A DNA stretch of 64,000 nucleotides from Roseisolibacter agri (GCF_030159095.1 NZ_BRXS01000001.1:558001-622000), one strand, 5' to 3'; numbered from the stretch's first letter, positions 47,959-56,989 are shown. Made by a program: numbers and translations. Notes: generated by a model from the sequence alone, not told the origin.

Positions 47959-49545
47959 TCAGGGTTGCGCGCCCGCGCTGCGTCGCGCCTTGTTGCACGT
48001 CGGCCAGCTGCGCGGCTGCCCGTTCGCGCCGAGCAGGATCGCCACGTCGTGCGAGGTGCGCGTCGGATCTTCCGAGGCCGCGTAGGCCAGCATGGCGGCT
48101 GTCGTCGCGTTCTGCCGCAGGTCGTCGAAGACGATCTTGTCGAACGTGTCGCGGTTGGTGTGCCAGGTGTACTGCCGGTACTCCGCATACGGCGACTGCA
48201 GGCGGAAGGCCGGCGTGGAGCGGCAGACGAACGAGGTGTGGTCGCTTCCCGTGTTCGCCTGCGCGCCGGGCACCTGGAGGCGCAGGCTGTCCGACAGCTC
48301 GCTCGGGAGCTGCGACACCCAGCGCGCGAGGTTCGCGCTCGCGCCGATGAAGCCCTGTCCCTCCAGCATCTCGAAGCGCCAGGTCCCGTTGTCCTGGTTG
48401 AACACGGTCTGGAGCCCCTGCACGACCTCGGGATGGTCCTCGGCGAAGGCGAGCGAGCCGATCGTCCCCTGCTCCTCGCCGCCCCAGTGCCCCACGAGGA
48501 TCGTGCGGCGCGGGCGCGGATAGGCGGCCTTCAGGATGCGCATCGCCTCGAGCATCGTGATCGTGCCGGTGCCATTGTCGGTCGCGCCCTGCGCACCGTG
48601 CCAGCTGTCGAGGTGGGCCGAGAGCAGGACGTACTCGTCGGGGAGCTCGGTGCCCTTCAGCTCGGCGACGACGTTGAACATCGGCACCTCGGCGGCGGGC
48701 TTCTCGGCGGTCGCCGTGAGGCGCGCCCGCGGCCCCTGCCCGCGCGACGCCAGGCGGTGCATCAGCCCGTAGTCCTCGCACGACACGTCGAGCGTCGGCA
48801 CGCGCTCGGCCGTCGCGCCGAAGATCTTGTTGACGCCCCAGCCGTTCGACCAGAGCGAGGTGAGGATGCCGGCCACCCCCGCCGCCTCGAGCCGCGCGTG
48901 CACCACGCGCGACAGCTCGTTGGGCGTGGTCCCCGCCGGCGCCAGCGCCTGCAGGCGCTGCGCGTGCTCGCGCTGCAGCTCGGTGCGGCGGGCGGCGATC
49001 CGCTGCACCGTCGCCGCGCGCGCGTTGGCCGCCAGCTCCTGGGGCGCGCGGCACATCGGCTCGGGCGCGGAGGCGAGCACGAAGCTCCCGCGCACGGTGC
49101 GCAGCCAGGCGTCGGCGGCCTGCGCGTCGGCGAGTGCCGGGATCGCGACCACCGTCCCGTCGACCGGGCGGCCGCCGGTGCCGGGGCTCCACGCCAGGAA
49201 GCGCGCCTCGAGCGAGCGCACGTGCGGCGCCATGAGGTCGAGGTGCACGGGGCCGGCCCGCCAGCCGCGCCAGGTGCCGTACCGCTCGCGCCGCGCCGGC
49301 ACCCCGAACGACTGGTAGGTGCGCTCCAGCCAGGACACGGCCGACTCGAAGCCGGCCGTCCCCGACAGGCGCGGCCCGATGGAGTCGATGAGCACCTGCG
49401 CCAGCCGCTCGGTCTGCGACGAGTCCATCCCCACCTGCCACATCCGGCGGATCACCGGGTCGGCGGTGCGGAAGGTCTGCGCGGAGGCGAGCGCGGGGAG
49501 GGCGACGAGGCCGAGAGCGGCCAGCGAGCGGATGGCGATTCGCAT
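47959..49545 (-). CDS. Secreted M28 family peptidase with PA-like insert
   Basis: 528 aa aminopeptidase-type zinc enzyme. The ATG at 49545 gives a clean signal (SLAALGLVALPALASAQ). Residues about 110-300 are a PA-like domain. The M28 core has LSAHLDSW and GATDNGTG (first zinc His/Asp), GGEEQG (catalytic and zinc Glu), FNQDNGT, and late GSDHTSF and WHTNRDTFD (last His). It cleaves N-terminal residues from peptides in the periplasm. Two-zinc ligation is intact. An upstream ATG at 49635 would hide the signal. The 90-bp gap above it (49546-49635) holds no gene. Confidence 0.92.
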   Translation of the reverse strand: MRIAIRSLAALGLVALPALASAQTFRTADPVIRRMWQVGMDSSQTERLAQVLIDSIGPRLSGTAGFESAVSWLERTYQSFGVPARRERYGTWRGWRAGPVHLDLMAPHVRSLEARFLAWSPGTGGRPVDGTVVAIPALADAQAADAWLRTVRGSFVLASAPEPMCRAPQELAANARAATVQRIAARRTELQREHAQRLQALAPAGTTPNELSRVVHARLEAAGVAGILTSLWSNGWGVNKIFGATAERVPTLDVSCEDYGLMHRLASRGQGPRARLTATAEKPAAEVPMFNVVAELKGTELPDEYVLLSAHLDSWHGAQGATDNGTGTITMLEAMRILKAAYPRPRRTILVGHWGGEEQGTIGSLAFAEDHPEVVQGLQTVFNQDNGTWRFEMLEGQGFIGASANLARWVSQLPSELSDSLRLQVPGAQANTGSDHTSFVCRSTPAFRLQSPYAEYRQYTWHTNRDTFDKIVFDDLRQNATTAAMLAYAASEDPTRTSHDVAILLGANGQPRSWPTCNKARRSAGAQP

Positions 49546-49635
49546 GGGAGCGCGAGCGATGGGGCGGGGATGCGGTGACGGTGAATACGCCACGTCGCGG
49601 CGCGCCGCCAGCCCGCCCGGTCGCTCAGGAACCAC

Positions 49636-50913
49636 TCACGCGGCGCGCGCCTCGCGCCGGCGGATCGGCGCCGCCGCGAGCGCGCGCCGCGCGGTGACCA
49701 GCGCCATCACGTGCGCGCGCTGCAGGTGATACAGCCACCCGCCGTACGCCGCCGCGAACACGTGCGTCGTGAGCGCGAGCAGCGACGGCGGCAGCGCGCC
49801 CAGGTCCTTGCGCAGCACCGCCAGCGTCGTGACCGCGGCGGCGGCGGCGATCGCCACGCGCCACGCGGTGTGCCGGTAGCGCAGCTCGCGGCGGCCCCAC
49901 ACCTCGGCCAGCAGGTACCCGCCGACGGTGAACGCCGCCAGCGACTCGACGTGGCGCAGGATCCCCAGCCGCGTCCACACGTCCGGCCCCGCCGGCGGAT
50001 CGCCGAGCGGGAGGAGCAGCAGGTAGCCCGCGAAGAACGGCGCGGCGAGCGTCAGCGCCTCGGCCTCGAAGCGCCGCTCGATGGGGAGCACGCCCGGCGC
50101 CCGGCGCGCCAGGTCCCACGCCGCCACGCCGGCCAGCGCCACGCCGGCCAGCAGCGTGCGCGGCGCGGTCGCCAGCGCGGGGAGCGCGCCCACCAGGAAC
50201 CAGCCCGCTGCCACGAGCACCGCGGCCAGCTTCCCCAGCGCGCCCGCCGGCCCCAGCTGGCGCCGCTGCACGGTGCCCACGAGCGATCCGCCGAACGCCG
50301 CCAGCAGCAGCAGCGCGAGCGCGCGCGGTGCCACGCCGCCCAGGCGCGGCGCGTCGGGCGCGGCGGCGGACACCGCGGCGAGGGTGCACAGCGGCAGCGA
50401 CACGTAGAGCAGCCCCATCACCGGCAGCTCGAGCGCCAGCCGCCCGACGAGCGGCGTGTCCGCGCCCAGCTGCCGCGACGCGCGCGCGTGCAGCCACGCG
50501 CCCAGCAGCGCGCCCATCGCGTTCGTGACGACGTCCACGGGCGACGGGAATCGCCCGGGCTCGAACACCTGCGTGACCTCGATCGCGAGGCTGGCCAGCG
50601 CGCCGTGCGCGAGTGCGAGCGCGAGCGTCAGGCGGCGCGCGCGGGCCGTCGCCTCCTGCGTGCGCGGCGCGTCGGTCGCGGTGCGCGCCGCGCGCGTCAG
50701 CGCGTAGAGGAAGCCGAGCGGCACGAAGAGCGCGACGTTGGCGATCACGTCGAAGCCGGTGTCCCAGCCCATGATCGCGAGGCGCGCGGGCCACGCGAAG
50801 CGGAACGGCTGCAGCGTGATCGCGCCGACGATGGCGGCGACGAACGCGAGGACGGCGGCGCCGAGGCGCGCGCCGGTGTCGCCGTAGGGCGGACGGCCGG
50901 GCGAGGCGCTCAC
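49636..50913 (-). CDS. VanZ-like multi-pass membrane protein
   Basis: 425 aa with about ten membrane helices. The N-terminal half has the VanZ fold: GWDTGFDVIANVALFVPLGFLYALT, ASLAIEVTQVFEPGRFPSPVDVVTNAMGALLG (E-x-x-Q and D-x-x-x-N motifs). VanZ gives low-level teicoplanin resistance in some Gram-positives, but most homologues have no known role. The C-terminal half is a second set of helices without a recognised domain. It ends 90 bases from the M28 start on the same strand. Confidence 0.85.
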   Translation of the reverse strand: MSASPGRPPYGDTGARLGAAVLAFVAAIVGAITLQPFRFAWPARLAIMGWDTGFDVIANVALFVPLGFLYALTRAARTATDAPRTQEATARARRLTLALALAHGALASLAIEVTQVFEPGRFPSPVDVVTNAMGALLGAWLHARASRQLGADTPLVGRLALELPVMGLLYVSLPLCTLAAVSAAAPDAPRLGGVAPRALALLLLAAFGGSLVGTVQRRQLGPAGALGKLAAVLVAAGWFLVGALPALATAPRTLLAGVALAGVAAWDLARRAPGVLPIERRFEAEALTLAAPFFAGYLLLLPLGDPPAGPDVWTRLGILRHVESLAAFTVGGYLLAEVWGRRELRYRHTAWRVAIAAAAAVTTLAVLRKDLGALPPSLLALTTHVFAAAYGGWLYHLQRAHVMALVTARRALAAAPIRRREARAA

Positions 50914-51093
50914 GTGGCGCTCATGCGGCGTGGGAGGCGGAAGGCTGGCTCACCCGCGGGAGTCTCGGAGCCGGAGGGCGGCGGGTTGAGTCGGGGCGAG
51001 CGGATTCATCGCCACGCTGTCACCTGCGGTCCGATTCTCTCGTAGGGTCCGCGTCCGCCGCAGACCCGCACCGTCAGACTCGGGAGGCCGCAC

Positions 51094-51303
51094 GTGAGTG
51101 TTCGACAGGGAACCGCCGGCAACGTCATCGCCGCCCTGGCCAGCTTCTTCATCCCCGGGCTGGGGCAGCTCATCCAGGGTCGGCCCGGCAAGGCGCTCTG
51201 GCACCTCGTCCTCGCCGGCGCCTTCTGGCTGGTCTCGTTCGGCATGCTCGGCTGGGTGATGCACGTCTGGTCGGCGATCGAGGCCGCGCGCTGGGAGTCC
51301 TGA
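51094..51303 (+). CDS. Small TM2-like membrane protein, 69 aa
   Basis: The GTG at 51094 follows CGGGAGG by seven bases. The protein has two hydrophobic stretches (IAALASFFIPGLGQLIQG and ALWHLVLAGAFWLVSFGMLGWVMHVW) joined by RPGKA, and ends WSAIEAARWES. 'FFIPGLGQLIQGRPGKALWHL' is the typical start of TM2-type small proteins; function unknown. It is divergent from the VanZ-like gene across a 180-bp gap without other genes. Confidence 0.8.
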   Translation: MSVRQGTAGNVIAALASFFIPGLGQLIQGRPGKALWHLVLAGAFWLVSFGMLGWVMHVWSAIEAARWES

Positions 51304-51334
51304 GCGCGCACGGCGTCCGGGCGTGGGAGCCGTG

Positions 51335-51364
51335 GTGACTCCCCGTCCGGACGACGGGTAGGTT
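51335..51364 (+). promoter_or_regulatory. Promoter of a leaderless lipoprotein gene
   Basis: GTGACT (51335-51340) and TAGGTT (51359-51364) are 18 bases apart. The -10 ends five bases before the ATG at 51370, so the start of transcription should fall on the start codon. No Shine-Dalgarno is present. A partial hairpin (GTCCGGG..CCGTCCGGAC) overlaps the region and may end the upstream gene. Confidence 0.5.
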
Positions 51365-51369
51365 GCAGG

Positions 51370-52122
51370 ATGCAGAATCCCTCCGCCTCCCGCCGCGCCC
51401 GCACGGGCGCGCTCGCCGTCGTGCTGTCCGGCGCGGCCGCCGCCTGCACGCCCCTCAGCGCCCCGGACGAGAACGCGTGCTCCGGGGCGCAGTGCATCGA
51501 CAGCATCCAGATCATCGCCACGCGCCGCTACCTGCTGGTGGGCGACACGACGCGGCTGCAGGGCGAGGTGCTGACGCGCAACGGCGTCGCGACCCCGTTC
51601 AGCTGGCGCGCCGCGCAGCCGTCGGTCGCGACCGTCAACGCGTCGGGGCTGGTGACGGCCGTCGGACGCGGGCGCGGGCAGATCGTCGCGATCCCCGCCA
51701 GCGACACCAGCGTCTTCGCGTCGGTGGCGTTCGACGTCGTCAGCGGCGACTCGAGCACGGTGCCGTTCGTCGTCGGCGTGACCGACGTCGCGACGCGCTC
51801 CGCCATCCGCTACGGCGGCGCGGTGGGCGACTCGATCGACATCACGCTGGAGTACGCCTCCGGTCGGCTCCCCGACCAAGTGGTGCAGGCAGCGCAGCTC
51901 CGCATCACCGGCGGCGGGCGCGACACGACGCTCACGCTCGCGCAGCCGGGGGCGCCCGGGACCATCGGCCGTGGCTCCGTGCGCCTGCGCTTCACGCCCC
52001 CCGCGGGGAGCACGGTGCGTCCGTTCGCGCAGGGCTACTACACGGCGCGCACGATCCTGCAGCTGGCCGGCGGGCGGACGCTGAGCGTCGAGATCCCGGC
52101 GCTGTTCGCCGTCGTGCGCTGA
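51370..52122 (+). CDS. Lipoprotein with Big2-like Ig domain
   Basis: 250 aa. Signal ending AVVLSGAAAAC (lipid Cys near residue 26). Residues about 45-125 are one Big2-like domain (RLQGEVLTRNGVATPFSWRAAQPSVATVNASGLVTAVGRGRGQIVA). The rest is strand-rich and unassigned. Two further Cys (CSGAQC) could form a disulphide. Probably a surface or periplasmic lipoprotein. The ATG lies right after the promoter. Confidence 0.75.
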   Translation: MQNPSASRRARTGALAVVLSGAAAACTPLSAPDENACSGAQCIDSIQIIATRRYLLVGDTTRLQGEVLTRNGVATPFSWRAAQPSVATVNASGLVTAVGRGRGQIVAIPASDTSVFASVAFDVVSGDSSTVPFVVGVTDVATRSAIRYGGAVGDSIDITLEYASGRLPDQVVQAAQLRITGGGRDTTLTLAQPGAPGTIGRGSVRLRFTPPAGSTVRPFAQGYYTARTILQLAGGRTLSVEIPALFAVVR

Positions 52123-52148
52123 CGCCAGCACACCCACGACCGCCCGGC

Positions 52149-52192
52149 GGCGACGTCCTGGCGACGTCCTGGCGACGTCCTGGCGACGTCTT
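52149..52192. repeat. Four tandem 11-bp repeats
   Basis: The unit GGCGACGTCCT is repeated four times (52149-52159, 52160-52170, 52171-52181, 52182-52192), the last as GGCGACGTCTT. Each unit contains the palindrome GACGTC, so bound protein would sit on successive helical turns. It lies 92 bases before the acyl-CoA dehydrogenase start. Confidence 0.85.
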
Positions 52193-52283
52193 GCCGCCCG
52201 GCGGTCGCGGTCGCACAATTACCACAGAACACCGTTCGGCAGGCGCCGCGCGCCGATCGCCACCTCCACCGGACCCGAGTCCC

Positions 52284-54074
52284 ATGCCGACCTACAAGGC
52301 GCCGCTCGACGACATCCGCTTCCTCCTCACCGAGGTCCTCGACGTCGAGCAGCTCTCGCGGCTGCCGGGCTACGAGGAGGCCACGCCGGACATGCTGCTG
52401 GCCGTCCTCGAGGAGGGCGCCAAGCTGTGCGAGCAGTACCTCGCGCCCGTCAACCAGAGCGGCGACGCCGAGGGGTGCCGCTACGAGAACGGCGTCGTCA
52501 CGACGCCGAAGGGCTTCCGCGAGGCGTACGACGAGTTCGTGAAGGGCGGCTGGCCCGCGATGACGGCGCCCACGGAGTTCGGCGGGCAGGGGCTGCCGCA
52601 CCTCACGCGCTTCGTGCTGAACGAGATGATGTGCGCCGCCAACCTCTCGTTCGCGATGTACCCGGAGCTCGGCCACGGCGTCGCGATGACGCTCGAGAAG
52701 TGGGGCAACGCGGAGCTGAAGCAGCGCTTCATGCCGAAGATCGTCGACGGCACGTGGACGGGCACGATGTGCCTCACCGAGGCGCACGCCGGCACGGACC
52801 TCGGCATCATCCGCACGAAGGCGGTGCCCGCGGGCGACGGCGCCTACAAGGTCACGGGCACCAAGATCTTCATCTCCGCGGGCGACCACGACCTGGCCGA
52901 GAACGTGATCCACCTCGTGCTGGCCAAGCTGCCCGACGCGCCCGCGGGCACGAAGGGGATCTCGATGTTCATCGTGCCCAAGTTCCTCCCCACCGAGGAG
53001 GGCGGCGTCGGCACGCCGAACGGCGTCACCTGCGGCTCCATCGAGCACAAGATGGGGATCAAGGGCAACGCGACGTGCGTCATGAACTTCGACGGCGCGA
53101 CGGGCTGGCTGGTGGGCGAGGAGCACAAGGGGATGCGCGCGATGTTCACGATGATGAACGGCGCGCGCCTCGGCGTCGGCCTGCAGGGGCTCGGCCTCGC
53201 GGAGGTCGCGTACCAGAACGCGCTCGCCTACACGAAGGACCGCATCCAGGGCCGCGCGCTCACCGGCAAGAAGGCGCCGGAGCAGGAGGCCGACCCGATC
53301 ATCGTGCACCCCGACGTGCGCCGCATGCTGCTGACGCAGAAGGCGTACATCGAGGGCGAGCGCGCGCTCGCGTACTGGGTCGGGCAGCTGATCGACATCG
53401 AGGAGAAGCACCCCGACGAGGAGAAGCGGAAGGAGGCCGAGGACCTGGTCGCGCTGATGACGCCGATCATCAAGGGCTTCCTGACGGACACGGGCTTCGA
53501 GAGCGCGAACCTCGCGCTGCAGTGCCTGGGCGGCCACGGCTACATCAAGGAGTACGGGCTGGAGCAGTTCGTCCGCGACGCGCGCATCGCGCAGATCTAC
53601 GAGGGGACGAACGGCGTGCAGGCGCTCGACCTGATCGGCCGCAAGGTGCCGGAGGGGAACGGCCGGCTGCTGCGCCGCTTCCTCGCGCTGGTGCAGGCGG
53701 ACCTCAAGGAGGCGCAGGCGGACGCGCGCGTGTCCGACCTCGCCGCGCAGCTCGGCGACGCGGTGCGCAAGACGCAGGAGAGCATCATGACGGTCATCCA
53801 GAAGGCGATGCAGAACCCCGACGAGGCGGGCGCCGCGGCGACCGACTTCCTGCGGATGATGGGGCTGGTCGCGACGGGCTGGATGTGGCTGAAGATGGCG
53901 CGCGTGGCGCTCGACCGGCTGCCGAGCGCGAACGGCGAGGCGCGCTTCTACGACGCGAAGGTGAAGACGGCGCGCTTCTACTTCGCGAAGCTGCTGCCGC
54001 AGGTGGACGCGCTGGCGGCGACGATGCAGAGCGGCGCGGCGACGGTGATGGAGCTGGAGGCCGCGGCCTTCTGA
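52284..54074 (+). CDS. Acyl-CoA dehydrogenase, long DmdC-like type
   Basis: 596 aa flavoprotein oxidising acyl-CoA. The length is well above ordinary ACADs (~380 aa) and fits the DmdC-like group (3-methylmercaptopropionyl-CoA dehydrogenase) or a FadE-type relative with an extra C-terminal domain (about 455-590). Visible: MCLTEAHAGTDLG and FISAGDHD (FAD/substrate), GVGLQGLGLAEVAYQNAL, LQCLGGHGYIKEYGLEQFVRDARI, and YEGTNG with the probable catalytic base Glu440. No electron-transfer flavoprotein gene is adjacent. A strong hairpin follows. Specificity cannot be read from the sequence. Confidence 0.9.
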   Translation: MPTYKAPLDDIRFLLTEVLDVEQLSRLPGYEEATPDMLLAVLEEGAKLCEQYLAPVNQSGDAEGCRYENGVVTTPKGFREAYDEFVKGGWPAMTAPTEFGGQGLPHLTRFVLNEMMCAANLSFAMYPELGHGVAMTLEKWGNAELKQRFMPKIVDGTWTGTMCLTEAHAGTDLGIIRTKAVPAGDGAYKVTGTKIFISAGDHDLAENVIHLVLAKLPDAPAGTKGISMFIVPKFLPTEEGGVGTPNGVTCGSIEHKMGIKGNATCVMNFDGATGWLVGEEHKGMRAMFTMMNGARLGVGLQGLGLAEVAYQNALAYTKDRIQGRALTGKKAPEQEADPIIVHPDVRRMLLTQKAYIEGERALAYWVGQLIDIEEKHPDEEKRKEAEDLVALMTPIIKGFLTDTGFESANLALQCLGGHGYIKEYGLEQFVRDARIAQIYEGTNGVQALDLIGRKVPEGNGRLLRRFLALVQADLKEAQADARVSDLAAQLGDAVRKTQESIMTVIQKAMQNPDEAGAAATDFLRMMGLVATGWMWLKMARVALDRLPSANGEARFYDAKVKTARFYFAKLLPQVDALAATMQSGAATVMELEAAAF

Positions 54075-54101
54075 CGCGGCGGCCGGCGTCTTGCGCGGAT
54101 G

Positions 54102-54137
54102 AGCGGGGGCGTGCATCACAGGATGCACGCCCCCGCT
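54102..54137 (+). terminator. 15-bp stem terminator of the acyl-CoA dehydrogenase gene
   Basis: Arms 54102-54116 and 54123-54137 are perfect with a CACAGG loop, 28 bases after the stop, followed by T. Confidence 0.87.
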
Positions 54138-54162
54138 TCCCGTTCGTGCTCCCGAGTCTGCC

Positions 54163-55170
54163 GTGTACGCCGCCTGCCTCTTCTGCGACGCGCCGTTCCC
54201 CGGGAACGAGGCGCTGGAGTCGTTCCCCGTCGGACGCCGCGTGGCGTTCGACGCCGACCGCGGGCGCCTGTGGGCGGTCTGCCGCCGCTGCGAGCGCTGG
54301 AACCTGGCGCCCATGGAGCAGCGCTGGGAGGCGATCGAGGACGCGGAGCGGCTGTTCCGCGACACGCGCGTGCGCGTCTCGACGGACAACATCGGGCTCG
54401 CGAAGCTGCGCGAGGGGCTGGAGCTGGTGCGCATCGGGCGGCCGCTGCGGCCGGAGTTCGCGGCGTGGCGCTACGGCGACCAGTTCGGGCGCCGCCGCCG
54501 GCGCGCGGTGACGGCCGGCGGCGTGGGCGCGGCGGCGGCGGTCGTGGCGGCGCCGATCGCGGTCCCGGCGCTCGTGGCGGGCCTCTGGTCGGGCGGCATC
54601 TTCGTCGCCGGATACCTCGCCGGCGGCGTGACGGTGCCCTACGAGATGGCGAAGGAGTGGCTGCTCTCCGAGCGCGTGATCGCGCGCGTCTCGCTCGGCG
54701 ACCCGGCGGACGGCGCGCCGGACGCGGACATCCGCGTGCGCCACCTGCGCGAGAGCACGCTGCTGCAGGACGGCGCCGACGGCGTCGCGCTGCGCCTGCA
54801 GCACGACGGCGGCGAGACGGACCTGCGCGGCGCATCGGCGACGCGCGCGCTGGGCGCGCTGCTCGCGCGCGCGAACGCGTGGGGCGCGAGCGCGGGGCAG
54901 GTGCGCGCCGCGGTGCACGCGATCGACGAGCGCGGCGACGCGCTCGGCTGGCTGCACGCGGCCGCGCGGCGCTCCAGTCGCCCGGGCGGGCGCGTGATGG
55001 CCGAGTGGCGCCGCGTCGGCGCGCTCGCGCTCACGCCGGTGGAGCGCCTGGCGGTGGAGATGGCGCTACACGAGGAGCAGGAGCGCCGCGCGCTGGAGGG
55101 CGAGCTGGAGGTGCTGACGGACGCGTGGCGCGACGCGGAGGAGATCGCGGCGATCGCGGATTCGATCTAG
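54163..55170 (+). CDS. Zinc-ribbon-like protein with a membrane segment, function unknown
   Basis: 335 aa. The GTG at 54163 gives YAACLFCDAPF near the N-terminus and VCRRCERW at about 41-46, a CxxC...CxxC pair fit for one zinc. Residues about 113-155 contain two hydrophobic stretches (VGAAAAVVAAPIAVPALVAGLW and IFVAGYLAGG). The rest is helical and basic/acidic, with a C-terminal helix (ALEGELEVLTDAWRDAEEIAAI) that may form a coiled coil. No family is recognised. The frame is well supported by third-position GC. Confidence 0.7.
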   Translation: MYAACLFCDAPFPGNEALESFPVGRRVAFDADRGRLWAVCRRCERWNLAPMEQRWEAIEDAERLFRDTRVRVSTDNIGLAKLREGLELVRIGRPLRPEFAAWRYGDQFGRRRRRAVTAGGVGAAAAVVAAPIAVPALVAGLWSGGIFVAGYLAGGVTVPYEMAKEWLLSERVIARVSLGDPADGAPDADIRVRHLRESTLLQDGADGVALRLQHDGGETDLRGASATRALGALLARANAWGASAGQVRAAVHAIDERGDALGWLHAAARRSSRPGGRVMAEWRRVGALALTPVERLAVEMALHEEQERRALEGELEVLTDAWRDAEEIAAIADSI

Positions 55171-55171
55171 A

Positions 55172-55277
55172 TGTCGTCCCGATCCTGAGCGCAGCGAAGG
55201 AGAGGGACCTGGTATGCGTCACGCGTGGGACGCCTCTCGCCTCGGAGAGCGGATGCCTGGCTGCGCTCGGGATGACA
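55172..55277. repeat. REP-like inverted repeat (GTCATCCCGAGCGCAGC type)
   Basis: Starts one base after a stop codon. The left arm (55172-55195, TGTCGTCCCGA..TGAGCGCAGC) faces the right arm (55260-55277, GCTGCGCTCGGGATGACA). Further inside, GGAGAG and CTCTC words pair. It lies between two convergent stops (55170 and 55309). Similar 'TGAGCGCAGCGAAGG' repeats are widespread in environmental genomes. Confidence 0.7.
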
Positions 55278-55308
55278 CCCGACCGGGCCGCACGCGGCAC
55301 GCAGCGCT

Positions 55309-55914
55309 TCAGTCGACCAGCGCCTGCCCCCGCGTCGCGTCCAGCACCGCCGCCGCGAACGCATCGCGCCGCGCGTCGGGGAGCGTCACGCGGTACGTCA
55401 CGTCGGCCGCGTACGACTCCTCCGCGACGCGGCCCTCGTGGCCCGCGATGAGCTGCTGCACGACGGTCACGTCGCCGTAGCCGATCGTCAGCACGCAGTC
55501 GATCCACTCCACCCGCTCGGCGCGCGGCATCGATTCGAGCGCGTGCTGCACGGCGCCGCCGTACGCGCGCACGAGGCCACCGGTGCCGAGCTTCGTGCCG
55601 CCGTAGTAGCGCGTCACCACCGCGGCCACGTCGCCGACGCCCGAGTGCAGCAGCACCGTCAGCATCGGGCGACCGGCGGTGCCGTGTGGCTCGCCGTCGT
55701 CGCTCATGCCCACGCGGCCCGTGCTCCCCGGCGGCCCGACGACGAACGCCCAGCAGTTGTGCGTCGCGTCGGGGAACTCGGCGCGCATGCGCGCGATGAA
55801 GGCCTGCGCGTCCTCCACCGTCGCGGCGGGCGCGATGGTGGCGATGAAGCGGCTGCGCGAGATCTCCTGCTGTGCGCGGTGCTCGCCGGCGGGGATGGGG
55901 TAGCGGTCGCTCAC
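55309..55914 (-). CDS. IMPACT/YigZ family protein
   Basis: 201 aa. The N-terminal UPF0029 domain has FIATIAPAATVEDAQAFIARMRAEFPDATHNCWAFVVGPPG, GMSDDGEPHGTAGRPML and VVTRYYGGTKLGTGGLVRAYG, the YigZ signature (YFGG.KLG.GGL). A C-terminal DUF1949-like half (about 130-200) follows. YigZ proteins are linked to translation or regulatory functions that remain unclear. The gene starts seven bases after the upstream lipoprotein's stop, so it is the last gene of a probable operon. Confidence 0.93.
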   Translation of the reverse strand: MSDRYPIPAGEHRAQQEISRSRFIATIAPAATVEDAQAFIARMRAEFPDATHNCWAFVVGPPGSTGRVGMSDDGEPHGTAGRPMLTVLLHSGVGDVAAVVTRYYGGTKLGTGGLVRAYGGAVQHALESMPRAERVEWIDCVLTIGYGDVTVVQQLIAGHEGRVAEESYAADVTYRVTLPDARRDAFAAAVLDATRGQALVD

Positions 55915-55921
55915 GCGTACA

Positions 55922-56989
55922 TCACCGCAGCAGCGCCACGCTGCCCGGCGCCTCCGTCGGGTCGCCCGGGAGGTCGCCGACCGCCGCGCCGTCGCGCGTC
56001 AGTGCGCGATACACGAGCCGCGTCGCGAACGGATCGCCCTGCTCGACGTTGATCGCGACCACGACGCGCGCGCCGTCGGCGCTCAGGCGCGCCCAGCGGA
56101 TGCGGTCGTTCGTCACGCGCGGGTCGCCCGGCGTGAGCAGTGGGACCGGCAGCCGTTCGCGGCTCGCGAGCGCCGTCGCCGCGCCGGTGCGCACGTCGAT
56201 GCGCGCCAGCTCGCGGTAGTCGTCCGCGGTGCGGAAGGGCGCCACGCTCGAGACGAAGCGGCGGCGCAGCGCCAGCACCCAGCTCGCGTCCGGCGCGAGG
56301 TCCTGCACGAGCCCCACGAGCGAGTCGCGCACGAGGCGCCGGACGCCGCCGCCGTCGATCGCCCACACGCGCGAGACGGGCGTCGGCAGCGAGTCGGGTC
56401 CCGTCTGACCGACGATCGTGGCGACGTACACCCGACCGTCGGTCGCCCAGCGCACCGCGGTCGTGGGCTCGACGCGCGGACCGCCGTCCGATCCCGACTC
56501 GTGCAGCACGCGCGTCGTGCCCGTCGCCAGGTCGGCGGCCACCACGCGCGTCGTGAGCGCGCGACGGTCCCCCAGCGCCGTCACCGCGGCGGCGATCGCG
56601 CCGCCGTCCGGCGACCAGGCGACCGGCGTGCCCCAGTAGGGGACGGCCGCGATGCGGACCTTCGTGTCGACGGTGCCACCGGGCGTCGCCACGAGCAGCC
56701 GCCCCACGCCCTGCGCCACCGCGACGAAGGCGAGCCGCGCGCCGTCCGGGCGCCAGCGCGGCTCCTGCAGCGACTGCGCGGGCCCGGTGGAGTCCGGCGG
56801 CGCCGCGAGCACGCGCGGCCACGTGTCCGACGGCGCCTCGACCAGCAGCGCCGGGGCGCCGGCCTCGATGCCGACGCGCGCCACGACAGGTGCGTCGCTT
56901 CCGGCGCCGCCCGGCCCGGTCGAGTCGCCGCAGCCGAGCGCGAGGAGCGCGACCGCCGCGATCGCCACACGCTCAGGCCGAGCGCGCAT
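55922..56989 (-). CDS. Propeller-type lipoprotein
   Basis: 355 aa. The ATG at 56989 gives signal RVAIAAVALLALGC (lipid Cys at 20) and GDSTGPGG linker. Residues 45-350 read as TolB/WD40-like blades (EPRWRPDGARLAFVAVAQG, GTPVAWSPDGGAIAAAV, RWARLSADGARVVVAI). Such proteins bind partners in the periplasm rather than catalyse. Overlaps the DUF2007 gene upstream by 17 bases. Confidence 0.78.
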   Translation of the reverse strand: MRARPERVAIAAVALLALGCGDSTGPGGAGSDAPVVARVGIEAGAPALLVEAPSDTWPRVLAAPPDSTGPAQSLQEPRWRPDGARLAFVAVAQGVGRLLVATPGGTVDTKVRIAAVPYWGTPVAWSPDGGAIAAAVTALGDRRALTTRVVAADLATGTTRVLHESGSDGGPRVEPTTAVRWATDGRVYVATIVGQTGPDSLPTPVSRVWAIDGGGVRRLVRDSLVGLVQDLAPDASWVLALRRRFVSSVAPFRTADDYRELARIDVRTGAATALASRERLPVPLLTPGDPRVTNDRIRWARLSADGARVVVAINVEQGDPFATRLVYRALTRDGAAVGDLPGDPTEAPGSVALLR

